The notes: a model not told the origin generated them from the letters alone. A stretch of 64,000 nt of DNA from JBKBKC01 sp046294265 (GCA_046294265.1 JBKBKC010000016.1:1-64000); one strand, 5' to 3'; counted from the stretch's first letter, positions 17,717-26,362 are shown. Numbers and translations: made by a program.

Positions 17717-18394
17717 TCACGCCTCCTGCTCGGCCAGCGCCGCATCGGCCAGCGCGCGCGTCACCCCCCCCTTGCGCGCCAGAGACAGCGCGTCCATCCG
17801 CGCCACAAGGCGCTGCGCGGCCGCCAGGCTGCGCTCCATCCGCACCACCAGATGCGCGATCACGGCGGGCGACACCGCCAGCTGCCGGTCGGCAAAAAGC
17901 TTCACCAGCACGGCGGACAACAGCGCGTCGCAAGGCGCCTCCAGCCGCGCCATCGGCATCGCCTCCACCCGGCTGGCCAGATCGGGCAGGCCCAGCGCCC
18001 AGTCGCGCGGCACAAGGCGCGAGGTCATCAGGATGTGCCCCCCCGTCTGGCCCAGAAGGTTCAGCAGATGGAACAGCGCCACCTCGCCCGCCCCCGCCGC
18101 CCCCTCCGCCGCCTCCACCAGCACGGCCCCGCCCGCCGCCAGCGCGGGCACCTCCGCCGCGGCCATATCCGCCCCCGTCACCGCGGCCGCCCCGCCGGGC
18201 ACCAGCCCCGCCCAGACCTGCGCCAGATGGCTTTTGCCCGCCCCCGGCCGCCCCGTCAGCAAGAGCCGCCCGCCCGGCCAGTCGCGCCACCCCTCCACCG
18301 CCGCAAGCGCCGCCGCATTCGACGGGGCCACAAAGAAATCTGCCCGCCCCCGCGCCGTCCGCAAGGGCAATTCGAAGGCCAGCTGCCGCGTCAT
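17717..18394 (-). CDS. hdaA: DnaA-related regulatory inactivator (HdaA-like ATPase)
   Basis: A 225-residue DnaA-like AAA protein. The N terminus MTRQLAFELPL contains a QL(x)xxL-type beta-clamp binding peptide as in Hda, the clamp-bound factor that makes DnaA hydrolyse ATP after initiation. Walker A is GRPGAGKSH (48-56), and LLNLLGQTGGHILMTSR is the Hda sensor-1 region. The Walker B position reads AVLVEAAEGA, lacking the usual acidic pair. The start overlaps the stop of perM (ATGA). Pairing with an AI-2E permease gene is common in this family of bacteria. Confidence 0.87.
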   Translation of the reverse strand: MTRQLAFELPLRTARGRADFFVAPSNAAALAAVEGWRDWPGGRLLLTGRPGAGKSHLAQVWAGLVPGGAAAVTGADMAAAEVPALAAGGAVLVEAAEGAAGAGEVALFHLLNLLGQTGGHILMTSRLVPRDWALGLPDLASRVEAMPMARLEAPCDALLSAVLVKLFADRQLAVSPAVIAHLVVRMERSLAAAQRLVARMDALSLARKGGVTRALADAALAEQEA

Positions 18395-19506
18395 TCCTGG
18401 TCCGCCGCATCCGCGCGCGCGGCGGCCTCCGCCTCGGCCTCGGCCAGCATCCGCGCCTCCATCCCCCGGTAGAGAAGGCTCGATTGATACTGCGCCAGCG
18501 CGAACCGCGTCAGCACCCCGATGGCCGCCGCCACCGGCACCGCCACCAGCATTCCCAGAAACCCGAACAGCGACCCGAACACCGACAGCGCAAACAAGAG
18601 CCACACCGGATGCAGCCCCACCGAATCCCCCACCAGCTTTGGCGTGATCACGTTGCCCTCCAGAAACTGCCCCAGCGCAAAGATCCCCACCACGATCCCG
18701 ATCGACACCCAGTCGCCCCAGAACTGAAAGAGCGCGAGCCCGATGGCCATCACGCCGCCCACCAGCGCGCCCACGTAGGGGATGAACGTGATCGCCCCCG
18801 CGATCGCGCCCACCACCATCCCGAACTGCAACCCCGCCAGCATCAGGGCAAAGGCGTAAAATACCCCCATGATCAGGCAGACCGTCAGCTGCCCGCGCAC
18901 AAAGGCCGCCAGCACCGCGTCGATCTCGGCCGCCAGCCTGCGCACCACCGGGGCATGGTCGCGCGGCAGCATCGCGTCGATCCGGTTGACCATCCGGTCC
19001 CAGTCCAGCAGCAGATAGAAACTCACCACCGGCACCACGACGATGAACACCACCGCATTGATCACCCCCACGGCCGATCCCAACAGGCCCTGCGCAAGCT
19101 CGCCCCCCTTGGACCGGATCGTTTCGCCGATCTGCACCAGCGTCTGGCGCGCGGTCGAGGTGTCGTCGGCCAGATCGGGAAACCGCTCCAGCGTGAAATC
19201 GTGCAGGCGGCGAAAGATGTCGGGGGCGGCATTGACCAGCGCGCCCAGCTGCGCCACCAGCGTGGGGATCACCGCCAGCACCAACGCCACCAGAATGAGC
19301 AGCGCCACCAGCGAGATCACGGTCGTCGCCACCGCCCGCCCCAGCCCCAGCCGCTGCAACCGGTCGGCCACGGGATCCAGGAAATAGGCCACCGCCCCGC
19401 CGACGACAAAGGGCAGGATCACATCGCCCAACAGCCACAGGAACGCCAGAAACACCACCGCCGCGATGGCCCAGTATTTCAGTTGGTCGCGCACCGGCAA
19501 GGCCAT
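18391..19506 (-). CDS. AI-2E family transporter (PerM-like)
   Basis: A 371-residue membrane protein with about eight helices, beginning MALPVRDQLKYWAIAAVVFLAF and showing GGAVAYFLDPVADRLQRLGL, typical of the AI-2E/PerM family. Members export small molecules or act as Na+/H+ antiporters; the quorum-signal role is proven only for a few. The ATG at 19506 has AGGGA upstream; an ATG at 19530 has GGAGG and would add eight residues. It heads the minus-strand run perM-hdaA-ppk1-ppx. Confidence 0.87.
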   Translation of the reverse strand: MALPVRDQLKYWAIAAVVFLAFLWLLGDVILPFVVGGAVAYFLDPVADRLQRLGLGRAVATTVISLVALLILVALVLAVIPTLVAQLGALVNAAPDIFRRLHDFTLERFPDLADDTSTARQTLVQIGETIRSKGGELAQGLLGSAVGVINAVVFIVVVPVVSFYLLLDWDRMVNRIDAMLPRDHAPVVRRLAAEIDAVLAAFVRGQLTVCLIMGVFYAFALMLAGLQFGMVVGAIAGAITFIPYVGALVGGVMAIGLALFQFWGDWVSIGIVVGIFALGQFLEGNVITPKLVGDSVGLHPVWLLFALSVFGSLFGFLGMLVAVPVAAAIGVLTRFALAQYQSSLLYRGMEARMLAEAEAEAAARADAADQE

Positions 19507-19530
19507 GGCAGCTGTCCCTGATACCTGCAT

Positions 19531-20477
19531 CCCGCCTCCGGCATGTGGCAGAGCCCGCCCCCCCTTTCAACCCCGGCTTTCAACCCCGGCCAGCGGCCAT
19601 ACGCAGGCGCGGACAGGCCGCCGCGAACAGGCCGCCAGATGAACGGCCGGCGGATGGCGGATGCGGCCCCCGCCCCGCCAGATCGTCCCCACGGCACATG
19701 CCCTGCGCCACACCTGAACGGGCGTCTCACGCCCAACACCCCGATTGCCGCCGCCCTCACCCCGGCCTTGCCCGCGATGGCGCTTGCCCTGCCCGCCCCG
19801 GGCGGCATCGCTGGCACCGCCCCCCCGATGCCACCCGCGCCCCGACAGAGGCCGTCTGCCCTCGCGTCACGGTCGCGGCAGGGCAGCCCAAGGTCGCGGT
19901 GAAATGCACCGCCACCTGCGCCCGCCTCGCGATCTCCGCTGACCCCAGAACCGGCACCGTCCTGCGTCAAGGCCAAGCGACAGGCCGGCGGTCGTGCGGA
20001 TCACGCCTTGCGGCATCGCCCTTGCGGTGCTCCTGACCACGACCCTCTTCAAAAAAGGCCGACACGGCGCCCGTCAGGACCGGCGATGCCGCCCCCGCCC
20101 CCCTCCCCTTGCGCCGCCTCCGGGGCGTGGTGGGCCCCAGCGGGGCAGAATCGTGCACGGCCCTTCCACCCTCGCGCTGCGCGGATCACGGGGCGCAGCG
20201 CGGATCACGCCGTTCGGCGCGGATCACGCCGTGCGGCGCGGATCGCCGAGGGGGCCCGCCCGCGCCCAGATCGCAGCCTGCCTTGTCGCGAACCCGATGG
20301 CCGACGGCCTGCCGGGGCGTTAACGCGGCGCGCGGGCTGTCGGGACGGATGCCAGACGCAAACCCGACGCAGAACAGACACGGGCCAGACGCCCCCCCGC
20401 AGCACTTTCCCGCCGCGCTTGCCTGCCCTGCGGCGAACCGCTAGGAACCTTGGAAACGCTTTCCGAAAGGCCCCATA
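19531..20477 (+). other. long intergenic region without a convincing gene
   Basis: About 950 bp separate perM from proS. Open frames exist on both strands, but none has a ribosome site, domain character or a frame continuous across the region. A short stretch near 19780-19960 alternates between two frames with protein-like segments (a hydrophobic leader in one, TEAVCPRVTVAAGQPKVAV in the other), which could be a decayed small secreted protein, though I cannot support it. The region also holds a direct repeat of TTTCAACCCCGG (about 19565-19587) and the 19-bp tandem array at 20179-20248. Confidence 0.6.
20179..20248 (+). repeat. 19-bp tandem repeat array upstream of proS
   Basis: GCGCGGATCACGCC-like units begin at 20179, 20198, 20217 and 20236, exactly 19 bp apart; the last is partial. 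Two middle units differ at a single base near their ends. The array is about 230 bp upstream of proS. No coding function is apparent. Confidence 0.85.
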
Positions 20478-21815
20478 ATGCGCCTGAGCCGCTATTTCCT
20501 GCCCGTCCTCAAGGAAAACCCCGCCGAGGCGCAGATCGTGTCGCACCGCTACATGTTGCGTGCGGGCATGATCAAGCAACAGGCGGCGGGCATCTATTCC
20601 TGGCTGCCGCTGGGCCTGCGCGTGCTGCGCCGGATCGAGGAGATCGTGCACCAGGAACAGGCGCGCGCGGGCCACATTCCCCTGCTCATGCCCACCCTGC
20701 AACCCGCTGATCTTTGGCGTGAATCCGGCCGCTATGACGATTACGGCCAGGAAATGCTGCGCATCACCGACCGCCAGAAGCGCGAGCTTCTCTATGGCCC
20801 CACCAACGAGGAGATGATCACCGACATCTTCCGGTCCCACGTCACCAGCTACAAGGACCTGCCGCTGACGCTCTACCACATCCAGTGGAAGTTCCGCGAC
20901 GAGATGCGCCCCCGCTTCGGCGTCATGCGGGGACGCGAGTTCCTGATGAAGGACGGCTACAACTTCGACGTGGATCGCGACGCGGCCCTGCACGCCTACA
21001 ACCGCCACATGGTCACCTACCTGCGCAGCTATGAACGCATGGGCCTCACCGCGATCCCGATGCGCGCGGCCTCGGGCCCCATCGGCGGCGACAATACCCA
21101 TGAATTTCTGGTGCTTGCGAACACCGGCGAATCCGAGGTGTTCTACGACAGCGCCGTGACCGACCTGAAACTGGGCAACCGCGAGGTCGATTTCGACGAC
21201 CGCGCGCAGGTGGCAGGCATCTGCAAGGACTTCACGTCACTCTATGCCCGCACCGATGAAACCCATGACGCGGCCCTGTTCGACCAGATCCCCGAAGACC
21301 GCCGCCGTGTCGGTCGCGGCATCGAGGTGGGCCAGATCTTCTATTTCGGCACCAAATATTCCGAAGCGATGGGGGCCACGGTGGTGACGGCAGACGGCTC
21401 CCGCGTGCCGGTCGAGATGGGCAGCCACGGCATCGGCGTCTCGCGCCTGCTGGGCGCGATCATCGAGGCGAGCCATGACGACCGCGGCATCATCTGGCCC
21501 GAGGGCGTCGCCCCCTTCCCCGTGGGCATCGTGAACCTGAAACAGGGCGACACCGCCACCGACGCCGCTTGCGCCGAAATCTACCAGTCCTTGCGGTCGA
21601 AAGGTCTTGAACCACTATATGATGATCGCGACGAACGCGCAGGCGCCAAATTCGCCACGATGGACCTGATCGGCCTGCCCTGGCGCATCACCGTTGGGCC
21701 ACGGGGGCTGGCCTCCGGCAAGGTCGAGCTTACCTCCCGCCGCACAGGCCAGTCCGAAGAGATGTCTGCGGCGGCGGCGGTGGACCGCGTGGCGCAGCTT
21801 TATGCCGAATTGTGA
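20478..21815 (+). CDS. proS: prolyl-tRNA synthetase
   Basis: A class II aminoacyl-tRNA synthetase of 445 residues, the short alphaproteobacterial form that lacks the editing insertion of E. coli ProS. Motif 1 (AGIYSWLPLGLRVLRRIEEI, around residue 37), GPTNEEMIT, motif 2 with FRDEMRPRFGVMRGREFLMKD, and motif 3 GSHGIGVSRLLGA are all present, followed by the anticodon-binding domain. GAAAGG precedes the ATG. In related genomes proS is followed directly by lolC/E and lolD; here a glycosyltransferase gene on the other strand lies between. Confidence 0.97.
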   Translation: MRLSRYFLPVLKENPAEAQIVSHRYMLRAGMIKQQAAGIYSWLPLGLRVLRRIEEIVHQEQARAGHIPLLMPTLQPADLWRESGRYDDYGQEMLRITDRQKRELLYGPTNEEMITDIFRSHVTSYKDLPLTLYHIQWKFRDEMRPRFGVMRGREFLMKDGYNFDVDRDAALHAYNRHMVTYLRSYERMGLTAIPMRAASGPIGGDNTHEFLVLANTGESEVFYDSAVTDLKLGNREVDFDDRAQVAGICKDFTSLYARTDETHDAALFDQIPEDRRRVGRGIEVGQIFYFGTKYSEAMGATVVTADGSRVPVEMGSHGIGVSRLLGAIIEASHDDRGIIWPEGVAPFPVGIVNLKQGDTATDAACAEIYQSLRSKGLEPLYDDRDERAGAKFATMDLIGLPWRITVGPRGLASGKVELTSRRTGQSEEMSAAAAVDRVAQLYAEL

Positions 21816-21860
21816 ACTCGGTCCCTTTGGCGCAATTTAACGCGAAAGGCCGCCGCAGCG

Positions 21861-23036
21861 TCATCCACCAAGCATTCGCTTGGTAAATTCGATCAGACGA
21901 TTGCTATCAACCGCAAGGTCAGCATAGGCCGGGCCAAGCTTGTGCGGAAGGGCTTGCGCTTGACATACATAGTGGCGAAAGCCGAGTCCGCTTGAAATCA
22001 ACGTGTATCCCGTATCTGGTACCGTTTCGATCGCGATCTCCAGAATGCCTCTGATTTTACGCCTGTCGCACCACAGGATGTTTGTCAGACCTGCGCCATG
22101 CGCACCCACGATGAACTCGGCTCCTCGAAAAATTCGGACTTGCGTTCCGAAATCGAAACTGCCCGGATCGACAAAGACGAAGCCCTCGCTTTTAAGAAAC
22201 CGTTCAAACATCTCCGCCCCGACCAGACGACGATGACCCGTCGATGGCCGCTTGATGTAGATGCGGGTGGCACTCTCGCTAGCCGCTGCCCCAAAGAACC
22301 TTGGAATGACCTGGTTGATATGCGCCAGGTATTCCGGGTCCCACCCCGCCTTGTGATGAACCCCGTCATTAAAGCTCGGGCGCACCCTGAGACTTTCCAC
22401 AAGGGTCGTCCCTGCGTAAAGAAGCGATCCAAACCTCAGGATACCGGCCTTGTGCCCGATGGTTGCACGCTTCTCTGGAACATCGAGCGCCCGGAGGCTC
22501 AGGTCCTGAAAGCCGTTCTCCTTTATCTCTCCGCAATAGTAGCTCTCGAAGCCCACAGCTGACTTCTTCGCAATCCAAAGTCTCGGCAGGCAGTCGATGA
22601 ACCAATGGAAGTATTGAAAGTAGAAGCGGTGATAGGCAAAGAAGCAGTCCTCCGGCAGATCACATTCCACGACGTCCCGGCCTAGCTTCATGAGGTACTT
22701 CCAGCCTGTTTCCTTTCCAATCCGCACATCATCGTGCCTGTTTATTGCGGATTGCCAGACGGACTCCCTCAAAAGGCAAGTTCCATCAACCAAGATGAAA
22801 CCGTTTGGCATGTACACCAGTCCGTCGCTAATTCTTGCGACGTCATGCCTTATGTTCGCCTGGCCATCCTTGTACGCTCCGACTATATCGCCTCCATCGC
22901 ATGGCACGGCAGAAGCAATCGCGAAATCGTGCTCCCAACCGTTTAGCCAGAGGACCGAAGACGGGCTCCTTGGCCCTGCTCTCATGCCGCGAACGCGCAC
23001 TTCCTGGAAATCGTCGCGGCTGTTCTCACTCTGCAC
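21861..23036 (-). CDS. glycosyltransferase family 61 protein (DUF563)
   Basis: The 391-residue protein has the GT61 hallmarks: FYFQYFHWFIDCLPRL (about 146-161), a repeated-strand core, RIYIKRP, and FIVGAHGAGLTNILW near the C terminus, the HGAGLTN motif of the family. Bacterial members add sugars to capsules or secreted glycans. Base composition is clearly lower than the neighbours: three 60-base lines I counted gave 47, 57 and 57% G+C against 65% in a lolC line. It lies antisense between proS and lolC with no other glycan gene near, so it was probably acquired by transfer. An alternative ATG is at 22985. Confidence 0.85.
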   Translation of the reverse strand: MQSENSRDDFQEVRVRGMRAGPRSPSSVLWLNGWEHDFAIASAVPCDGGDIVGAYKDGQANIRHDVARISDGLVYMPNGFILVDGTCLLRESVWQSAINRHDDVRIGKETGWKYLMKLGRDVVECDLPEDCFFAYHRFYFQYFHWFIDCLPRLWIAKKSAVGFESYYCGEIKENGFQDLSLRALDVPEKRATIGHKAGILRFGSLLYAGTTLVESLRVRPSFNDGVHHKAGWDPEYLAHINQVIPRFFGAAASESATRIYIKRPSTGHRRLVGAEMFERFLKSEGFVFVDPGSFDFGTQVRIFRGAEFIVGAHGAGLTNILWCDRRKIRGILEIAIETVPDTGYTLISSGLGFRHYVCQAQALPHKLGPAYADLAVDSNRLIEFTKRMLGG

Positions 23037-23187
23037 TGGAGTACTCCAAAACTTCCACGCGCATTGAACGCAGCGATAGGCCGAAAGCTACCAGTTGGGT
23101 TGCACGGGTCAAGGATTGCACCCACACCTTTCCCCCGGTAAAGATGTACGCGGGCACAGGTCCTCGGGAAGTCGCAGTCTAGTTCAC

Positions 23188-24474
23188 ATGGCCACCCGCA
23201 CCCCCCCCTTTGCCGCCTTCGAATGGATGATCGCATGGCGCTATCTGCGCGCGCGGCGCGCCGAGGGCGGGGTCAGCGTGATGACCTGGATCAGCCTTGT
23301 CGGAATCACGCTCGCGGTGTTCGCGCTGATCGCCACGCTGTCGGTGCGGGCGGGGTTCCGGGCCGAATTCGTCGATACGATCCTGGGTGCGAACGCCCAT
23401 ATGACCGTCTATTCCGGGGCTTACACCGCTGATGACGGCCGCACCCTGCGCGGTTTTGCCGATTTCGACGCCGTGAGCCAGGACCTGCGCGCCATCCCCG
23501 GCGTCATCCGCGCGGCCCCGATGGTCAAGGGCCAGGTCATGGCGACCCATCAGGGCCGCAACGCGGGCGTGGAAATCTTCGGGATGCGAGGGCAGGACGT
23601 GCAGGGCATCCCGCGCGTGGCCACGGGCGCGGGTCATCTGGGCAGCCTTGACCGTTATGACGAGGGCATCGCCATCGGATCGGGCGTCGCGCGCGAGTTG
23701 GGCCTGACGCTGGGCGACCGGCTGCGCCTGATCTCGCCCGACGGCGCACGCACCGCCCTTGGCACCAGCCCGCGCGTCAAATCCTATGAGGTCGTCTATA
23801 TCTTCACCGCCGGCCGCTGGGACATCGATCGCACCCGCATCTACATGCCCCTGGAAGAGGCGCAAAGCTATCTGAACCGCGAAGGGTTCGCAGACGAGAT
23901 CGAGGTGATGGTGGCCGACCCGGAGGGGGTGGACCGTCTGGCGGGCCCCATGATGGCTGCGGCGGGCGACCGCGCACTTCTGTGGTCCTGGCGCGACAGC
24001 GCGGGGGCGTTCCTGCGCGCGCTGGATATCGAGGACAATGTGATGTTCATCATCCTGTCCATCCTTGTGCTGATCGCCGCCATGAACATCGTCTCGGGCC
24101 TGATCATGCTGGTCAAGAACAAGGGCCGCGACATCGGTATCCTGCGCACCATGGGCCTGACCGAAGGCTCGATCCTGCGCGTGTTCTTCATCTGCGGCGC
24201 CTCCACCGGGATCATCGGCACCGCGATGGGCGTGATCCTGGGATGCCTCTTCGCCATCTGGATCGACCCGATCTTTTCGGCCGTGAACTGGGCCGTCGGC
24301 GGCGGGGTCTGGGACCCGTCGGTGCGGGGCATCTACAATCTGCCCGCGCTGTTGCGCTGGCAGGATGTGGCGGCGGCGGTGGCGCTGTCGCTGGGGCTGT
24401 CGTTCGCGGTGACGATCTTACCGGCCCGGCGGGCCGCGCGGATGAACCCGGTCGAGGCGCTTCGCTATGAATGA
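23188..24474 (+). CDS. lolC: lipoprotein-releasing ABC transporter permease (LolC/LolE family)
   Basis: A 428-residue inner-membrane protein with one N-terminal helix (ISLVGITLAVFALIATLSV), a large periplasmic domain and three C-terminal helices (MFIILSILVLIAAMNIVSGL, the FtsX core), the LolCE arrangement. With LolD it extracts lipoproteins for LolA. Only one permease gene is present, so it may act as a homodimer as in other alphaproteobacteria. The frame is open from 23095, but the ATG at 23188 gives the normal N terminus; no strong ribosome site is visible. Its last 8 bp overlap lolD. Confidence 0.92.
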   Translation: MATRTPPFAAFEWMIAWRYLRARRAEGGVSVMTWISLVGITLAVFALIATLSVRAGFRAEFVDTILGANAHMTVYSGAYTADDGRTLRGFADFDAVSQDLRAIPGVIRAAPMVKGQVMATHQGRNAGVEIFGMRGQDVQGIPRVATGAGHLGSLDRYDEGIAIGSGVARELGLTLGDRLRLISPDGARTALGTSPRVKSYEVVYIFTAGRWDIDRTRIYMPLEEAQSYLNREGFADEIEVMVADPEGVDRLAGPMMAAAGDRALLWSWRDSAGAFLRALDIEDNVMFIILSILVLIAAMNIVSGLIMLVKNKGRDIGILRTMGLTEGSILRVFFICGASTGIIGTAMGVILGCLFAIWIDPIFSAVNWAVGGGVWDPSVRGIYNLPALLRWQDVAAAVALSLGLSFAVTILPARRAARMNPVEALRYE

Positions 24475-25189
24475 TGCGCTTGTGGCGGGGGCAGATGGGT
24501 ATTTGGGCAAAGAAGAGAACCCGGCGCTGGTGCTCGATGGCATCGAGAAGGGCTATCATCGGGGCCGTCCGGGCGAGGTGATCGTGCTGCGCGGGGCCTC
24601 GCTGCGGGTGGCGCGGGGCGAGGTGGTGGCGCTGGTGGCGCCGTCCGGGGCGGGGAAATCGACGCTGTTGCACATTGCGGGGCTGTTGGACACCGCCGAC
24701 CATGGCCGCGTGCATCTGGGTGGCCGTGACATGGGCGGTCTCTCGGACCGCACGCGGACCGAGGTGCGGCGCGGCGAGGTGGGGTTCATCTACCAGTTCC
24801 ACCACCTCTTGCCCGAGTTTTCCGCGCTGGAGAATATCGTGCTGCCCCAGCTGGCCCATGGCGTGCCGCAGCGCGAGGCCGAGGCGCGCGCGCGCGACCT
24901 GCTGGCCCGCGTGGGCATCGCGATGCGCGCCAGCCACCGGCCCGCCGCGCTGTCGGGGGGCGAGCAGCAGCGCGTGGCCTTTTGCCGGGCGCTGGCCAAT
25001 GCCCCGCGCCTGTTGCTGGCCGATGAGCCCACGGGCAACCTGGATCCCGCGACCTCGGACCGGGTGTTCGGCACGCTGATGGAGCTGGTGCGCGAGACGG
25101 GTCTTTCGGCGCTGATCGCCACGCACAACCTGGATCTGGCCGCGCGCATGGACCGGATCGTGCGGCTGGAAGGGGGCGTGGTCGTCTGA
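24467..25189 (+). CDS. lolD: lipoprotein-releasing ABC transporter ATP-binding protein
   Basis: A 240-residue ABC ATPase. Walker A APSGAGKST is at 58-66, the signature LSGGEQQR near 165-172, and LLLADEPTGNLDP is Walker B with the MacB/LolD-type PTGNLD. It powers LolC. The N terminus is unusual: residues 9-18 (ADGYLGKEEN) are encoded by a copy of a repeat also found at 55208-55230 (23 identical bases), between the start and the first beta strand (LVLDGIEKGY). This looks like an insertion tolerated in frame. It overlaps lolC by 8 bp. Confidence 0.93.
   Translation: MNDALVAGADGYLGKEENPALVLDGIEKGYHRGRPGEVIVLRGASLRVARGEVVALVAPSGAGKSTLLHIAGLLDTADHGRVHLGGRDMGGLSDRTRTEVRRGEVGFIYQFHHLLPEFSALENIVLPQLAHGVPQREAEARARDLLARVGIAMRASHRPAALSGGEQQRVAFCRALANAPRLLLADEPTGNLDPATSDRVFGTLMELVRETGLSALIATHNLDLAARMDRIVRLEGGVVV
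24495..24517 (+). repeat. dispersed repeat core read as protein inside lolD
   Basis: A 23-base stretch containing GGGTATTTGGGCAAAGAAG is identical to 55208-55230, where it forms one arm of an inverted repeat. A related version with GGGATATTTTGGGACAGAAG is at 42296-42315. Here it lies in the coding frame of lolD and supplies residues 10-17. Confidence 0.85.
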
Positions 25190-25253
25190 CCCGCGCTTGC
25201 GCGTGGCCCTTGGCCATGCGAGTCTGGACCAAACCGGACACATGGAGGCCCCG

Positions 25254-25658
25254 ATGCAGCCCCTTCCCCTGATGGCGGCGCTTGGTGTGGCGGTGCTGCT
25301 TGCCGCCTGTCTGCCCGTGGCCAAGGCCCCGACCGGCGCCGAGGATTTCGCCACCTTCTGCGCCGCCTGCCACGGTGCGGGCGCGCGCGGCGACGGCCCA
25401 GCGGCGCAGGCCCTTTCGCGGCGTCCACCCGACCTGACCCGCATCGCCGCGCGAGGCGGCGGGGCGTTTCCGGCAACCCGCGTGATGGCCAAGATCTATG
25501 GCTATACCGGCGGGCGCGGCGGTGCAGAGGTGATGCCCGCCTTCGGGCCGCTGCTGGATGGCGAGCTGGTGCCCTATGATGGCGGCGACGGAATTGCCAC
25601 GCCCACCCCCGTCAGGCTGGTGCAGATTGCCGAATATCTGCGCGGGCTGCAGGGTTAG
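25254..25658 (+). CDS. lipoprotein cytochrome c
   Basis: The 134-residue protein has a lipoprotein signal with lipobox LLAAC (Cys19) and one haem c site CAACH (36-40); Met94 in VMPAFGP is the likely sixth haem ligand. It is therefore a membrane-anchored monohaem electron carrier in the periplasm. I chose the ATG at 25254, preceded by GGAGG five bases away; an upstream ATG at 25242 is less well placed. It follows lolD by 64 bp, and its stop overlaps the stop of the convergent DUF1194 gene. Confidence 0.87.
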   Translation: MQPLPLMAALGVAVLLAACLPVAKAPTGAEDFATFCAACHGAGARGDGPAAQALSRRPPDLTRIAARGGGAFPATRVMAKIYGYTGGRGGAEVMPAFGPLLDGELVPYDGGDGIATPTPVRLVQIAEYLRGLQG

Positions 25659-26305
25659 CGGCTGGCGATGCGGGCGGGCGGCATGTCACCCGAGATTTCC
25701 AGGATCAGCTTGCGGCGCAAGGCTTGCGTGAACTGGACGGCGGTTTCGGCCCCGATGACGAAGGCGCCGGGGCCGCCGATGATCTGGCGCTCGAACTCCG
25801 CCACCAGATCGCCGGGGCTGGTGGAGGCGGTGCAGACAAGGCAGACCACCGCCAGCCCGTTGATGGTGATGCCCGCCGCCAGCACCTCGGCCCGCGCCTC
25901 GGCGATAGGGGGGCCGGTGCGGTTCCAGGTGCTGTCGGCGGAAAAGTCGATCACCCGGCGCAGGCCGCGGTAGGGGCTGGTCTCGATCAGCTCCTTGCCC
26001 TTCAGAAGGGCGGCCCCGAACCCGTTGCGACCGTAAGCCAGCCGGGGCGGCGGCCCCAGGGCCGCGGCAAAGGCGCGCGCGTCCGCCTCGGTCTCGATCA
26101 GCGTCCAGGGCACGATCACCGCCTGGCTGTCTGCCGCACCGAACTCCACATAGGTCACGGCGACGCGGCCCGTCAGCGTGTTGCGGATGGCCGTGATCAC
26201 GCGCGGGTCGGTGATCGCCTCGGCATAGCCCTGCCGCTGGAACCGCAGTTCGTATTCGTCGATGGACCCGGTGGTATCGGCCAGCATCACGAGTTCCACA
26301 TCCAC
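25655..26305 (-). CDS. DUF1194 domain protein (VWA-like), separated from its signal peptide by a stop codon
   Basis: The surviving 216-codon frame encodes a von Willebrand A-like domain: VDVELVMLADTTGSIDEYE carries the metal-site pattern DxTGS, as in the DUF1194 family. Family members are exported. Upstream in the same frame (26309-26362) lies an intact signal peptide, MFRAALLALCLAVPATAS, but a TAG at 26306-26308 separates the two. The codon after TAG is GTG, which gene callers would use as a start, producing a protein without an export signal. A single-base change from CAG would explain it. It could be a true nonsense mutation or a sequencing error. Confidence 0.85.
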   Translation of the reverse strand: MDVELVMLADTTGSIDEYELRFQRQGYAEAITDPRVITAIRNTLTGRVAVTYVEFGAADSQAVIVPWTLIETEADARAFAAALGPPPRLAYGRNGFGAALLKGKELIETSPYRGLRRVIDFSADSTWNRTGPPIAEARAEVLAAGITINGLAVVCLVCTASTSPGDLVAEFERQIIGGPGAFVIGAETAVQFTQALRRKLILEISGDMPPARIASR

Positions 26306-26362
26306 CTAGCTCGCGGTGGCGGGCACGGCAAGGCACAGGGCCAGAAGGGCGGCGCGGAACAT
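26306..26362 (-). pseudogene. severed signal peptide of the DUF1194 gene, ending in TAG
   Basis: From the ATG at 26362 eighteen codons read as a typical Sec signal peptide (MFRAALLALCLAVPATAS, Ala-rich with ATA-S cleavage), then TAG at 26308-26306, then VDVELV in the same frame. With the stop read as Gln the junction would match a normal exported DUF1194 protein. I therefore regard the full locus 25655-26362 as interrupted. Confidence 0.8.

Noticed and set aside
19543..20036. Candidate genes in the perM-proS gap
   Set aside because: The frames overlap one another on both strands, lack ribosome sites, and the protein-like parts lie in different frames.
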